Source of the DNA: Candida dubliniensis CD36
Taxonomy: Eukaryota; Ascomycota; Pichiomycetes; Serinales; Debaryomycetaceae
DNA: 64,000 nucleotides
Direction of reading: 5' to 3'
Assembly (NCBI RefSeq): GCF_000026945.1
Contig: NC_012867.1
Location: 2,058,501 to 2,122,500, forward strand
The notes under the pieces were generated by a model that was given only the letters and a program-made list of their open reading frames with translations, ran no database searches and was not told where the DNA came from. Positions 53,231-63,007 of this stretch are shown in pieces. Position numbers and translations under genes: made by a program. The first letter of the stretch is position 1, and each line of letters starts with the position of its first letter.

Positions 53231-56200
53231 ATAGTATTAATGTCACTAAATTAAAAAAATTAACCAAAGATGACTTGTTCAAAAGAGATGTGTTTGGTCG
53301 TACCATATTACACATATGTATTTTGGTAAACAACCCTGATGCTTTGAAAAGCTTAACTAAAAACCCAGATTTTAAGTCAATATTAAAACACAATGATTAT
53401 GAAAATGGCTGGAATTGTTTGCATTATATTTTTTTCCACAAGCGCTTACAGTGTCTTAAAATTTTAATTGATTATTTACAAGGAATAGTAGTTCAAGGTA
53501 ATATTTTTGCCACCAACTCTCCTTTACTAGAGTTGTTAAAATTTAAAGATCGAAATGGAAATACACCTTTAAACCTTCTTAATAATGATTTCAAAGATTT
53601 GCTTTGGTTCCCAGAGTACATTACTGACAAGAATGAATTTCATATGACTTACAAATATCAACACATCAAACCAGCCAAGGAAATAAAGGAAGATGAAGAT
53701 GGAGATATGCCTGATATCTTACCCTTTTTGAAATCATCTCAGATCTCATGGACTGAAAAACGAGGAGCTTCTGAGATTTATGTTTTTGGATGCAACACTA
53801 ACAATCAGCTAGGGGTAGGCGATTCCACCGATAGAGCAACCCCGGCACTTTTGTACCACGACAACTTTAAACTTACTAGTGACACTGCTAGTCCCATTAG
53901 TGAGAGGTTTAAACGTCCTAGATACAAACGTATTATAATATCGAAAAACCATTCTCTTGTGGTTACTCAAGATGGAGAGTTGTTTTCGTGTGGTGTTGGT
54001 TCAAGGGGAAGGTTAGGACACGGATTAGCAGATTTGAATAATTATTTTAAATTCAAAAGAATAGAGTTTTTTAATGACAAAAAGATCAAGGATGTTGCAA
54101 TTTCTAGTAATCATTCAATTGCGTTAACCACTGATAATGAGGTTTATGCGTGGGGACTCAATAGTTTCAATCAGTTGGGGGTGCCGAATATGAATAATAA
54201 AAAATCGACAAATTATTTGGACAAATTCATTGCCACTCCAATCTTGGCTGGTGGTGAACTCCGCAGAATTCAAAACATTATGGGTGCTGAGGTCTCCAAA
54301 ATTCATTCATTAGTATGGTCAAAAAACTGTTTGTGCTTTTGGGGATTAAATGTTGGCCAAATGGGTATTTCATGTACTAACGGTGATATTGAGGTCAAAG
54401 TACATGAGCGGTCAGTAAGAGGTGAAACACAAGTGAACCCACGAGCAATCCAGTTGCGAGATGACATAAAGTGTGTGAGTACCAGTGAATTGTGTACGTG
54501 TGTGGTGACGACACTAAATGACATTCATGTGTACTACAATTATCAACATTTTAAACTACCGAAAATCCCAATTAAAGGACATAGCGATAAACATTTTGAT
54601 TATTTTAAACCGAGAAGAATCACAGAGGCTGCAGTTATTAAAAAAATAGTTACCAGGGGTCCTGAGAATTGTATGCTTTTATTGAAGAACGGATCAGTTT
54701 TGTCATTTTCAGTCAATACAAGCGATATAAAGAATACCAAATATACTTCGATATGGAAAGCTTATGATCATGATATGGTAGCCACTGACATTGATATTTC
54801 AACAGATGGTTCTGTTGTTTTGTGTACTAGAAGTGGTGCCGTCTTTGTTAAATCAACACTCTCATCCAATCAAAGAAAAAACTCTATGAGTGGTGCAACA
54901 TTACCAATACCCCTTACGAAGAATAAATTCAAGAAAATTGAAAGTGTTGATAATGTTGTTAGAGTAACATGTGACCCCAAGTTTTTATCATTTGGGTTTA
55001 TGAGGGACGATATTGATTTGTTGCCGTTGGAACTTCCACAAAACGATTTTTTCACCGACATAGAGACTTTATCCCCGGCAGTTGAATATAATTTCGGCAG
55101 AAAACAAAATAAACTATTTGACAACAATAATAATTTGTATATTGCTAGCTTTTTTAATCCAACACGAACTAATACGCATGAAGAAGATGGTGATGACACG
55201 GAATATAATGAATTACATTCGAAACAAGATACACTAGTTGTCAACAAGATCAAAGAGATCTATAACAACAAGTTTGATGATAAAGTAAATAAACGAATGA
55301 AGACGCTGAACACGTATGAAGATGTTATCTCAGAAGATGCGTATTCTAATATCAAGAAGTGTAGTGGTTATGAAGAGGACTACACTGATAGTTTGAAGGA
55401 TATCCTAGTCAACAATGAAAACTTTTATGATGCAAATTTTGAATTTGCGTTTGCTGAGGATGCAAAATTTGGGTTTCATAGCAGTGTTCTTCAAGCCAGA
55501 TCAAATGTTTTTAGAAAATTGTTACAGTTGAATGATGCAAACGAAACTTTAATTGGTGATAATATCAAGATAGTTTGGATTCCAGAAAAATCAACTCTAA
55601 GAGTTTTAACAACCGTTTCACCTGTTGCTGCCTTGATGTTCATGCATTCTGTTTACAGTGGGAGAAAAATGGATAACTGGGAACAACATGTTTTCTCGTA
55701 TTCTTCTCCAGAACAAGTTAGGCTCAGGATAAACCAGTATCAAGCACTTTGCAGTTTGTTTGGTATTAACAATGACAGGTTGTTAGTCACAAAAGCTTTT
55801 CAAGGTTTGCTTGACAGCAATACTGGTGACGTCGTTATTAAGACCAGTGACGGAGATGTGTTTGCCCATGCCTTTGTTTTGAAGGCAAGATCGGCTTTTT
55901 TCGAAACATTGCTATCAGAGAGATGGGATAAAGTAAATGAGAACAATGCTCAATACCTTGATTTTACTGGGTTGACAAAGTTTCAGATTACTTTAATTCT
56001 TAGGTACTTATATGGTGTTAGTAATGACAGTCTTTTAGACTGCTTTCAGTATGATTTTGGAGAGAAAGATTATTTCATCAATGATTTACTTGAATTGATT
56101 GAAGTCGCTGATGAATTATTGTTGCTTCAACTCAAATGTGATTTACAATTGGCTATATGTGATATGATTTCTTTAGACAATGTGTTGGTTTTACTTGTTC

Positions 56201-57597
56201 ATGGGTTCACATTAAATGCTCAAAAACTTTTTCTTAATTGTTCTTGGTACATTTTCAATAATCTAGAAGTCTTAATGTTTTCTCCTGGTTTTAGAGAAAT
56301 ACCAAGTGATGCAATGCAATTGTTAGAGGTGTTCATTGACAAGATACGTAATGTACCAAATGGAACCAGAGCCTGGTTTGATCAAGATCCAAATGTTTTG
56401 TTTGAATACATTGAAAATATTGATGAATTTAATGAACATTTTATGAGTGATAGAAAAGGGTTCTCATCATTTGAGCCTTTAGTTGACGATACATATGCTG
56501 AGACTAGAAAGCCCAAAAATTTTGTGAAGAAAAGAAAATCCAGAAAGAGTTCCAGTTCTCCATTCAACAAGGATATTATTGATTTCAGACAAAGTTTACG
56601 GAAAGAAAGTAATGGTGAGAGTTTCCCACCAACAATTGTTGACGATAGTGAGGGGTTTATATTGGTAGAAAATAAAACAAGACAACGAAATGCATCAAAT
56701 ATTTCCTTGGATGTTTCTAGTATGAATAGCGGAGTTCACGATCATCCGCCAAATAAGACTGGATACTCATCTACAACTGGAAAGGTATCTTCAACCCAAC
56801 CTAATTTTGAGCCATTTGTGCAATCAAGTGGACTACCATCGTCATCGACTTGGGCGATTAGACCACAACTATCACTGGAGTCTTCTGACGCTTTGTTAGC
56901 AGCTGATACTAGTATAAAACTGACAGATTTATCTAGGGCAAGTGGCAAATCCAAGTCTGTTAAAGCAAAGATTGGGCCTGTGATTAAGGTTTCGCAAAAG
57001 GAAAGAAAGCGTTTGGCAGCGGCTGCAGCAGCAGCAGCCGCGGCAGCAACAGCGACTAGTGACAATCAAGAACAATCCGAAGAAAAGAATAGTAAACAAA
57101 CTTCAACTATTGCACCATGGTCTACTTGTATTGCAGAAGCACCTGCAGTCAACTCTCAAAATATCAACAGCCTTCCAGTTTTAGGGTCCTCGAAGTCTAA
57201 GAAGAAATCAATAACCACTAACCGACCACAAACTACAAAGAAGTCGCCTTCCCCAATATCCATACCATCAAGCACTGCAAGTACGCCTTTTTCAATGGCA
57301 GCAGCGATAACTCCAGACTCGTCATTTAATAGTGTTTACTCGACTCCATCATTGACAGAAGTGATGATTCATGAATCACTCAAATTGGAACAAGCAAAGT
57401 TGCAAGAAACTGAAAGGAAAACGCTTCTGGAAATTCAGCAAGAACAAGAGTTTGCAAAATGGTGGGAGGAAGAGTCAAAGAGAGTACAGGAGGAAATGCA
57501 ACGATTAGAACTAGTTGATAATAAAAAGAAGAAAAAGAAGAAGAACACATCACCAAAACCACAAAAACATAGAAAGCCAATAAAATCTCAATCATGA
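53227..57597 (+). CDS. Ankyrin-RCC1-BTB protein, IBTK type
   Basis: This protein has 1456 residues from the ATG at 53227; the in-frame extension begins at TTG. Domains in order: ankyrin repeats at ~15-130 (G-R-T-I-L-H-I-C near 25, W-N-C-L-H-Y near 60, N-G-N-T-P-L-N-L-L near 112), then RCC1 blades at ~180-470 (V-F-G-C-N-T-N-N-Q-L-G-V, S-C-G-V-G-S-R-G-R-L-G-H-G, A-W-G-L-N-S-F-N-Q-L-G-V). BTB/POZ domains lie at ~730-830 and ~865-1000 (V-F-A-H-A-F-V-L-K-A-R-S near 875). A disordered tail carries an alanine run near 1260 and a Glu-rich coiled coil with poly-Lys at the end. This order matches IBTK-like proteins of animals and fission yeast, substrate adaptors of Cullin-3 ubiquitin ligases. S. cerevisiae has no clear counterpart known to me. 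Start choice may be affected by the overlapping upstream ORF. Confidence 0.88.
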   Translation: MNSINVTKLKKLTKDDLFKRDVFGRTILHICILVNNPDALKSLTKNPDFKSILKHNDYENGWNCLHYIFFHKRLQCLKILIDYLQGIVVQGNIFATNSPLLELLKFKDRNGNTPLNLLNNDFKDLLWFPEYITDKNEFHMTYKYQHIKPAKEIKEDEDGDMPDILPFLKSSQISWTEKRGASEIYVFGCNTNNQLGVGDSTDRATPALLYHDNFKLTSDTASPISERFKRPRYKRIIISKNHSLVVTQDGELFSCGVGSRGRLGHGLADLNNYFKFKRIEFFNDKKIKDVAISSNHSIALTTDNEVYAWGLNSFNQLGVPNMNNKKSTNYLDKFIATPILAGGELRRIQNIMGAEVSKIHSLVWSKNCLCFWGLNVGQMGISCTNGDIEVKVHERSVRGETQVNPRAIQLRDDIKCVSTSELCTCVVTTLNDIHVYYNYQHFKLPKIPIKGHSDKHFDYFKPRRITEAAVIKKIVTRGPENCMLLLKNGSVLSFSVNTSDIKNTKYTSIWKAYDHDMVATDIDISTDGSVVLCTRSGAVFVKSTLSSNQRKNSMSGATLPIPLTKNKFKKIESVDNVVRVTCDPKFLSFGFMRDDIDLLPLELPQNDFFTDIETLSPAVEYNFGRKQNKLFDNNNNLYIASFFNPTRTNTHEEDGDDTEYNELHSKQDTLVVNKIKEIYNNKFDDKVNKRMKTLNTYEDVISEDAYSNIKKCSGYEEDYTDSLKDILVNNENFYDANFEFAFAEDAKFGFHSSVLQARSNVFRKLLQLNDANETLIGDNIKIVWIPEKSTLRVLTTVSPVAALMFMHSVYSGRKMDNWEQHVFSYSSPEQVRLRINQYQALCSLFGINNDRLLVTKAFQGLLDSNTGDVVIKTSDGDVFAHAFVLKARSAFFETLLSERWDKVNENNAQYLDFTGLTKFQITLILRYLYGVSNDSLLDCFQYDFGEKDYFINDLLELIEVADELLLLQLKCDLQLAICDMISLDNVLVLLVHGFTLNAQKLFLNCSWYIFNNLEVLMFSPGFREIPSDAMQLLEVFIDKIRNVPNGTRAWFDQDPNVLFEYIENIDEFNEHFMSDRKGFSSFEPLVDDTYAETRKPKNFVKKRKSRKSSSSPFNKDIIDFRQSLRKESNGESFPPTIVDDSEGFILVENKTRQRNASNISLDVSSMNSGVHDHPPNKTGYSSTTGKVSSTQPNFEPFVQSSGLPSSSTWAIRPQLSLESSDALLAADTSIKLTDLSRASGKSKSVKAKIGPVIKVSQKERKRLAAAAAAAAAAATATSDNQEQSEEKNSKQTSTIAPWSTCIAEAPAVNSQNINSLPVLGSSKSKKKSITTNRPQTTKKSPSPISIPSSTASTPFSMAAAITPDSSFNSVYSTPSLTEVMIHESLKLEQAKLQETERKTLLEIQQEQEFAKWWEEESKRVQEEMQRLELVDNKKKKKKKNTSPKPQKHRKPIKSQS

Positions 57598-57705
57598 TAA
57601 TTTTAACATCTTGTATTATATATGTTCTGTACATTAATGTATTTATTGTTTTAACATTATTTATATTTGTCCATTAATAATAACTAACCAGTAGTAATCA
57701 TTGTT

Positions 57706-58164
57706 TCAGTAACTTATATCTTCTGGAAACCAACCATACTCATCCATGTCAATCATATGCCCTTGCAGAACAGCAACATTCTCTTCTAGTAGTTTATCCT
57801 TATGCACATACTGCCCATTGGCTTCGCGTGGCGAGATTTTCCCACTGCTCAGAACCACTCTCCACCAGGGCAATTCGTTGACATCTAACCAATCCGGATT
57901 ACTGGGATCGAGGCTCTCATTCAACTGAGAAATTATAAATGAACAATGCTTTAGAGATGAACCAACTTGTCTTGGGTTCTCAGGCTTGTTCAAAAGATAA
58001 GCAATGTGACCTGATAATATCAGGGGTTAGTAAAAAAAATTTGTTAATCTTGCAAATAGGAGTACTTCTTACATACCATAGCTTGTAACTTTTCCATAAG
58101 GTATTTGAAACACTATAGAATATACTCCAAAATGAAACGCCTTGCTTTCATCTGTCAATCTCAT
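57706..58164 (-). CDS. Alkyltransferase-like protein (ATL), spliced
   Basis: Two exons, 58164-58077 and 58010-57706, give 130 residues. The intron (58076-58011, 66 bases) has GTATGT, TACTAAC and CAG. The protein is the DNA-binding domain of O6-alkylguanine transferases: I-P-Y-G-K-V-T-S-Y-G-H-I-A near residues 21-33, N-P-R-Q-V-G at 41-46 with the arginine finger R43, and L-P-W-W-R-V-V at 76-82. The catalytic P-C-H-R of MGMT is P-W-W-R here, so it cannot transfer alkyl groups. Tryptophan at that place is the hallmark of ATL proteins such as fission-yeast Atl1, which bind alkylated guanine and hand it to nucleotide-excision repair. Tyr29 fits the nucleotide-flipping tyrosine. Head-to-tail with MSS51. 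A frame read without the intron would miss the first 30 residues. Confidence 0.88.
58011..58076 (-). other. Intron of the ATL gene
   Basis: The 66-base intron has donor GTATGT (58076-58071), branch TACTAAC about 16 bases before the acceptor, and acceptor CAG (58013-58011). It splits a glycine codon within the conserved S-Y-G-H motif, and joining restores the family sequence exactly. Confidence 0.93.
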
Positions 58165-58457
58165 ATTGCTTGTAGTTTAGTTTTAAGAATTAATGAAGAA
58201 TTTTAGTGAGGGACACGCCCACGCAAAATAAATGTGGGCGTATGTGTGTTCTTTTTATTGTATTATTTCTGGTTCAAACGCTAATTTCTTGATTTCTTTA
58301 CTTGGTTTTAACTGAGACGTAAAAGCTTATCTATACCTACAAAACGTTGTCTTCAATTCATATATTATGAAGAGTCGAATCGAGAAAAAGAAAAAAAAAA
58401 AAAGTTTATCTTAATTATACACAATTGTGTGTAAACTAAACAGATTTATATACAAGT

Positions 58458-59765
58458 TTATGTTTGAATAGCATGATACCTTTTACCTCTGAAACCAAAA
58501 AGTCTACTGTTCAAATTCAAAGGATTAGTAGGGTCAGTCACTCTTATGTCGTATTTTGTACAAGCGAAGTTGTTTGGAGTACCATTCAAGATTATATCCA
58601 TTTCTGGGTACAATTCATGATTCTTCAACCATTCAATGTCTTTCGATAATTCATGTTCATGGTAGCCACTGATGAAAACGGGGCATTTTGATTCCAACAA
58701 TCCTTTCAACGATTTATCCCAATGTATTTGATCAGCAGATTGGAAATTAGGATGGAAACAGAAGAATACGTCCAAATATGGATCAAATGGGAAAAGGTCG
58801 CCCATGTCATACAACTCATTAAAAAATTTAGAGTGGTAATGCAATGTTATTTGTTCGTCAAATCTTTGTACTAACGGTCTCCCGTTTGAATCACTGACAG
58901 GCGTAAACTTTTGCAACTTTTTATCATAATAAGCTTCTGGACCAATCAAGTGAATTTCAAACTCGGTGTTGGGGAATAAATATCCAAATTGTTTCCATAT
59001 GTAACCTGGTAACATCCCTTCCATTCTTGGGCCTATCAAGAAAATTCTCATTGGTCTTTCTTTAAATGCAATTTCACCGGCATTGTCGTCTGAGTTTGTT
59101 GAGGTGGCATTAGTTGATGATTTTCCGAGTTGTGGAGGATACAATGTGTATCTCAATGCACCCAAAGATTTGGCCCCTTCTAATGTCAATGGTCCCTTTG
59201 GCTCCAATTGTAAGGGCGAAAATTTATGTAAAATCGACGCAATAGTAATAGGATATGTCAAAACTTTAGTTGCTGCCGCTAAATTGAATTCATCATTCAT
59301 TGGTGGGAAATCTCTTGTGTAGAAAAATGAGTCCCAGTTACTGATATTGACCAAAAAGTCTCTTTCTTGTTTCTTAGGGAAAGCAAATTCAGCAAACTTT
59401 CTCCCTGATCTCAAGTCATGCTCGTAAAGGTTAACTTTTTTCAATTTTTCATATACTTTTGACTCATGGTACTCTTTGTCTTGTTCCCATGCTTCTTTGG
59501 AATGATGTGTTGGAATGCCTGAATATGGACAAACAAAGTTGACTGGTTTTGAGGTAACAGGACATAAAGCTTGGGCTCTAATCATTGCCGCACGCTCACG
59601 GATATCTTCATATGGAGATTCATCCCATGTATACAATTGATGCTCTTTCACTTTATTCTTTGAATCGTCCATGGCCAACATTTTCCAGAAAAACGAAAGC
59701 TGTCTTTTGGTGCATATTGATGGTTTAGCCAACCTAGGTATTATGAAATGGTGAGTGGAAATCAT
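58458..59765 (-). CDS. MSS51: Mitochondrial COX1 translation activator Mss51
   Basis: This protein has 435 residues, equal to yeast Mss51 (436). Mss51 binds the COX1 mRNA leader and newly made Cox1 at the inner membrane and couples Cox1 synthesis to complex IV assembly. The ATG at 59765 is used because the six residues before it start at TTG. The N-terminus (R-L-A-K-P near 11, basic and Ser-rich) fits a mitochondrial presequence. Two heme-regulatory C-P motifs stand at C68 (L-C-P-V) and C79 (V-C-P-Y-S-G-I-P-T-H), as in yeast Mss51. Further family lines include N-I-S-N-W-D-S-F-F-Y-T-R near 125 and F-L-I-G-P-R-M-E-G near 238. The protein is close to its neighbours in composition and shows nothing unusual. 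Confidence 0.93.
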   Translation of the reverse strand: MISTHHFIIPRLAKPSICTKRQLSFFWKMLAMDDSKNKVKEHQLYTWDESPYEDIRERAAMIRAQALCPVTSKPVNFVCPYSGIPTHHSKEAWEQDKEYHESKVYEKLKKVNLYEHDLRSGRKFAEFAFPKKQERDFLVNISNWDSFFYTRDFPPMNDEFNLAAATKVLTYPITIASILHKFSPLQLEPKGPLTLEGAKSLGALRYTLYPPQLGKSSTNATSTNSDDNAGEIAFKERPMRIFLIGPRMEGMLPGYIWKQFGYLFPNTEFEIHLIGPEAYYDKKLQKFTPVSDSNGRPLVQRFDEQITLHYHSKFFNELYDMGDLFPFDPYLDVFFCFHPNFQSADQIHWDKSLKGLLESKCPVFISGYHEHELSKDIEWLKNHELYPEMDIILNGTPNNFACTKYDIRVTDPTNPLNLNSRLFGFRGKRYHAIQT

Positions 59766-60162
59766 AGCCAAAAAACTAAACAAATTAGGATATGTCGGTG
59801 ACTAGAATAGTCTAAAATGATTCTGCAAATGGGGGCAAGATGTATATAAAAAAAAAGACAATAAAATTGGCTATTTTTGATACTTGAACAAATAGTACTA
59901 TCTAGTATTCCTTAAACACGGGTCAGCCTATATCGAAAAATTTTCAGTAAGCAGGTTCACATTTTTTCTTGTCTTTTTTTTGTTTCCCATTAATACTACT
60001 TAAATCACACTACCAAAAATCAAATCCCATTATCGGTTAATAGCCACGACTTATTTAGAATCGCTCCGATATCGTATATACGAGATAGCTTACATCTATG
60101 TCAAAACTGAGAAATACAGACACTTTATAATATGTTTTTGGTTGTATTATTAAGCTACATCC
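59766..60162. other. Intergenic, MSS51 promoter and YOS9 3' end
   Basis: This is a 397-base stretch. A 12 bp perfect palindrome TCGTATATACGA lies at 60072-60083. No gene is present. Confidence 0.5.
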
Positions 60163-60939
60163 TTATTCAATTTTCGTACAAAGTATTTCCAAGACACCCT
60201 CTTCAAGATTAGTCCTTCTAAACTCCTGCAACAGACACAATTTGGGAACGTTAATATGCAACTCATATTGACATGTTCTTATCTCAGTTAATTCGGCAAT
60301 CTCAAGCTTATGGTCACATCTGTAAACCGTATCAATGGTACGTGGTTCACCTGTCAAGTCACAAATTTCTCCTAGTAATCTTTGACTTATTGTGCGTTCA
60401 TGGGAATCAAACTCAAATTCTGATGGCAGTGTCTGGTGCAGAAATTTACCTAACGTATATACATGATCTGGAGAATGGGGCTTGTGAACTCCACTTATAA
60501 AATCATCTAAATTCTCGTGGAATTGGATAACATTGGCCCCGTGGCAATAGCCTATAGTCCAGTAGTTTGCATGTAAATTGAAAGAATATAAACAACTGTT
60601 GTCTTCCCCAAAGGATTCCGATATCAAGTCAATAGCTCGTGATTTCAATTCATGTGTTGACATGGTAGGCGTGTGGTTTGGAAGTTTCAATTCCTTGGAT
60701 CTTGGTAACTGACATAAATAGGATGTGATGTTCCCCTCATTGACGCCATTTTCAATTGACAATATTTCATAATCATCTTGTGTAGAATTTCCACTATCTG
60801 ACCCCAAATAGCTTCGGGCTATCTCATTTGCTATAGTGGTATCTATAAACACCACCTTGTTCTTAAGTGGTTGTGATATTAAATCACCAGATATGCTTTT
60901 GACAATAAAACATAGATAAGCAAATGAAATCCAATTCAT
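60163..60939 (-). CDS. YOS9: ER lectin Yos9 (MRH domain), short form
   Basis: This protein has 258 residues, under half of S. cerevisiae Yos9 (542). Yos9/OS-9 is the ER-lumenal lectin that recognises trimmed N-glycans on misfolded proteins and delivers them to the HRD ubiquitin ligase. A signal peptide is evident (residues 1-18, I-S-F-A-Y-L-C-F-I-V). The MRH domain spans ~115-240: C-L-Y-S-F-N near 115, Y-W-T-I-G-Y-C-H-G near 126, G-E-I-C-D-L-T-G near 190, Y-R-C-D near 207 and C-Q-Y-E-L-H-I-N-V-P near 225, with paired cysteines and the sugar-contacting Q/R/E/Y pattern largely in place. The lumenal region after the MRH domain and any HDEL signal are absent. It is head-to-head with a Usa1/HERP-like gene, another HRD-type component. 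Confidence 0.82.
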   Translation of the reverse strand: MNWISFAYLCFIVKSISGDLISQPLKNKVVFIDTTIANEIARSYLGSDSGNSTQDDYEILSIENGVNEGNITSYLCQLPRSKELKLPNHTPTMSTHELKSRAIDLISESFGEDNSCLYSFNLHANYWTIGYCHGANVIQFHENLDDFISGVHKPHSPDHVYTLGKFLHQTLPSEFEFDSHERTISQRLLGEICDLTGEPRTIDTVYRCDHKLEIAELTEIRTCQYELHINVPKLCLLQEFRRTNLEEGVLEILCTKIE

Positions 60940-61447
60940 TCTGGAGCAATAGATAATGGGTGCTAAAAAGAAAAAAAAAGTACTTTTGAATTTAGGACCA
61001 GTTTTCAGATTTTGGTGTTATACTTGATTAACAGCACAGCGAATTGTGTTTTACACGATTACTCACATCGAGATCGCACAATAACGGTTTTGCCTTAGCC
61101 CCCGTTCATATAGTAGATTATTTGTACTTTTAGACAGAGCTGAAAGAAAACCAGTAATTGGCTTTCAAACTTTGCAATTAAGGTAGTTGCCTTTTTAACG
61201 ATGGCCTGTTTATACAGTTGATGAAGGTAATATCCACTTCAAATGTTGGAAAAACCATGGTCGTGTAATGCAGCAAAATCGTTAAAAAGTAGAAAACGGC
61301 AATTCCGTGCTTTTAGTGCGGTGTCAAGTTTATTTGCATTTTTCTGGGTGTATTTATAACGTAGTTCATGTATACCAATACTTGACAAAAGAACAACACA
61401 CTCGGTGTACACCATCAGCTTGAACGTATTGAGCCAAACTTTCAGAA
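60940..61447. promoter_or_regulatory. Shared divergent promoter, YOS9 and Usa1-like gene
   Basis: 508 bases separate the two starts. GGTGTACACC, a perfect 10 bp palindrome, lies at 61404-61413, about 35 bases from the Usa1-like ATG. I could not find a textbook unfolded-protein-response element, so co-regulation is suggested by layout only. Confidence 0.5.
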
Positions 61448-63007
61448 ATGAATAGCAATTTTAAAAGATTTCGAATTTTGTTAGAGTCAGATCTTCCCAA
61501 TCTACAGAATGAAAAGTCAATGATTGAAATAAATGACCGAACTACGCTCAAGCAACTCAAACAATTGATAATAGGTAAGAACGATGAAGGCTCTGTCACA
61601 CGTACATTCATCGAACAGATAAAGTTATCATACGAAGGAAACGACATACCAAGCTCGTTGCAGGACGAGGAAACCAGTGTTTATGAATTGTTGGGATTAA
61701 ACGAAGAATTTTTGGAAAAGAATAATAGCATTGTAAGATTGAAACTTACAAAACATGACAATGTAAATGGAACTGGAGGGATATTAAGCAGAGAATTTTG
61801 GAAGGACTTTCAGTCAAATGATAGATTCAGATTTCTTCCTGCCACCAACGATTCTTTACAGCAACTAGGCCTGATGCTGTCAAATTCAGTTCCATTAGAA
61901 TCAACATCTGATTTTGCTAGAGAGAGCGGTACAACAAATCCAACTGCTACTAGTTCATCCTCAGAACCAGGAATTGATAGTGATATTTCCACGTCACCAA
62001 CATCTACGAACCCGGCGCCGATACCATCAAATCGTGAAACAGCAATTCCAGGTCAACAAAATTCTATTCCAGTTGTCAACAGATCAACAGAACAATCACC
62101 TGTGAAGATTGACCCCTTTGAACCAGCCAGTCTTCGAGTATCCGGGGGATCCACTTGGGAAATGGAGGGAACCTCATATGATACCATGATTGAACTGAAT
62201 ACAGGGAAAACTATGTTGGTTAAACAAGATGACTTGTCTAAAGTTGAGTATGAATTTACATTGAACATAGACAATATGGTCAAGAAAGTTACCTTGAGTA
62301 CGGCACAATGTATTATAGTTGATAACGGATTGCATGACCCTTATCTACTACTCAGTCCCATGGGTGCAGCAAAAGTTCACAATGTTTTTAGACTGGCATC
62401 TGGAGAGCCATTGGTTCAAAAGGTACAAGTAATGATGCATGATGGTGATAGCCACCCAGAACCAGAATCTAATGAGGAAGTAATTCCAGGTGTCCCTGAT
62501 AATATTAATGTTGAAGATGCTGAAATTGACGATCTTATGGACAGATTATACACAAATGGAAGACTGCTTCTTATAAATATGGTTAAACTCACCTTTGTTT
62601 TATACTTAATGGGTTTCAGACTCAATAAACATATGATGAATTATTGGTTTCATTATGCGGTATTACTAGTTTTGCTTTTTCATGCATATGTCCTTCTTTG
62701 CACTGGTGCGAATAGAGTAATCCGTTTTGGTGGCAATGTTAATGATATTTCGATTATGATGGACCGAGTAGTTAGGGCTTGTGTGAGGAGGACGTCCGAA
62801 TTGGAGTTGGTGCAATCACCAGATCCCGCTTGGTTGAAGACAGTGAAGTTGAATTTTGAGAATATTTGGAAGGACACTTTGTTATTTGGGTTATGTATTT
62901 TTCCTTCGATGCAGACTAGGGTTTTCGATCAATTAAGCTTGGCTGAGGAAAATGTATCTGTTTATGAAGAATTGGTTGAACCTAATGACATGGAGGTCGA
63001 AAATTGA
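61448..63007 (+). CDS. Ubiquitin-like domain ER membrane protein, Usa1/HERP-like
   Basis: This protein has 519 residues. Residues ~6-100 form a ubiquitin-like fold: R-F-R-I-L-L-E-S-D-L at the start, T-L-K-Q-L-K-Q-L-I near 32, I-K-L-S-Y-E-G-N-D-I near 57. A Ser/Thr/Pro-rich linker (~150-225) follows. Residues ~225-330 look ordered (G-G-S-T-W-E-M-E-G near 233). Two closely spaced membrane spans lie at ~375-420 (V-K-L-T-F-V-L-Y-L-M-G and Y-A-V-L-L-V-L-L-F-H-A). The tail ends in an acidic stretch. An N-terminal UBL plus paired hydrophobic hairpin matches Usa1 and HERP, scaffolds of the HRD ERAD ligase. Length and similarity are not decisive; a Dsc3-like protein is the main alternative. The divergent partner YOS9 acts in the same pathway, which favours the Usa1 reading. 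Confidence 0.72.
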   Translation: MNSNFKRFRILLESDLPNLQNEKSMIEINDRTTLKQLKQLIIGKNDEGSVTRTFIEQIKLSYEGNDIPSSLQDEETSVYELLGLNEEFLEKNNSIVRLKLTKHDNVNGTGGILSREFWKDFQSNDRFRFLPATNDSLQQLGLMLSNSVPLESTSDFARESGTTNPTATSSSSEPGIDSDISTSPTSTNPAPIPSNRETAIPGQQNSIPVVNRSTEQSPVKIDPFEPASLRVSGGSTWEMEGTSYDTMIELNTGKTMLVKQDDLSKVEYEFTLNIDNMVKKVTLSTAQCIIVDNGLHDPYLLLSPMGAAKVHNVFRLASGEPLVQKVQVMMHDGDSHPEPESNEEVIPGVPDNINVEDAEIDDLMDRLYTNGRLLLINMVKLTFVLYLMGFRLNKHMMNYWFHYAVLLVLLFHAYVLLCTGANRVIRFGGNVNDISIMMDRVVRACVRRTSELELVQSPDPAWLKTVKLNFENIWKDTLLFGLCIFPSMQTRVFDQLSLAEENVSVYEELVEPNDMEVEN

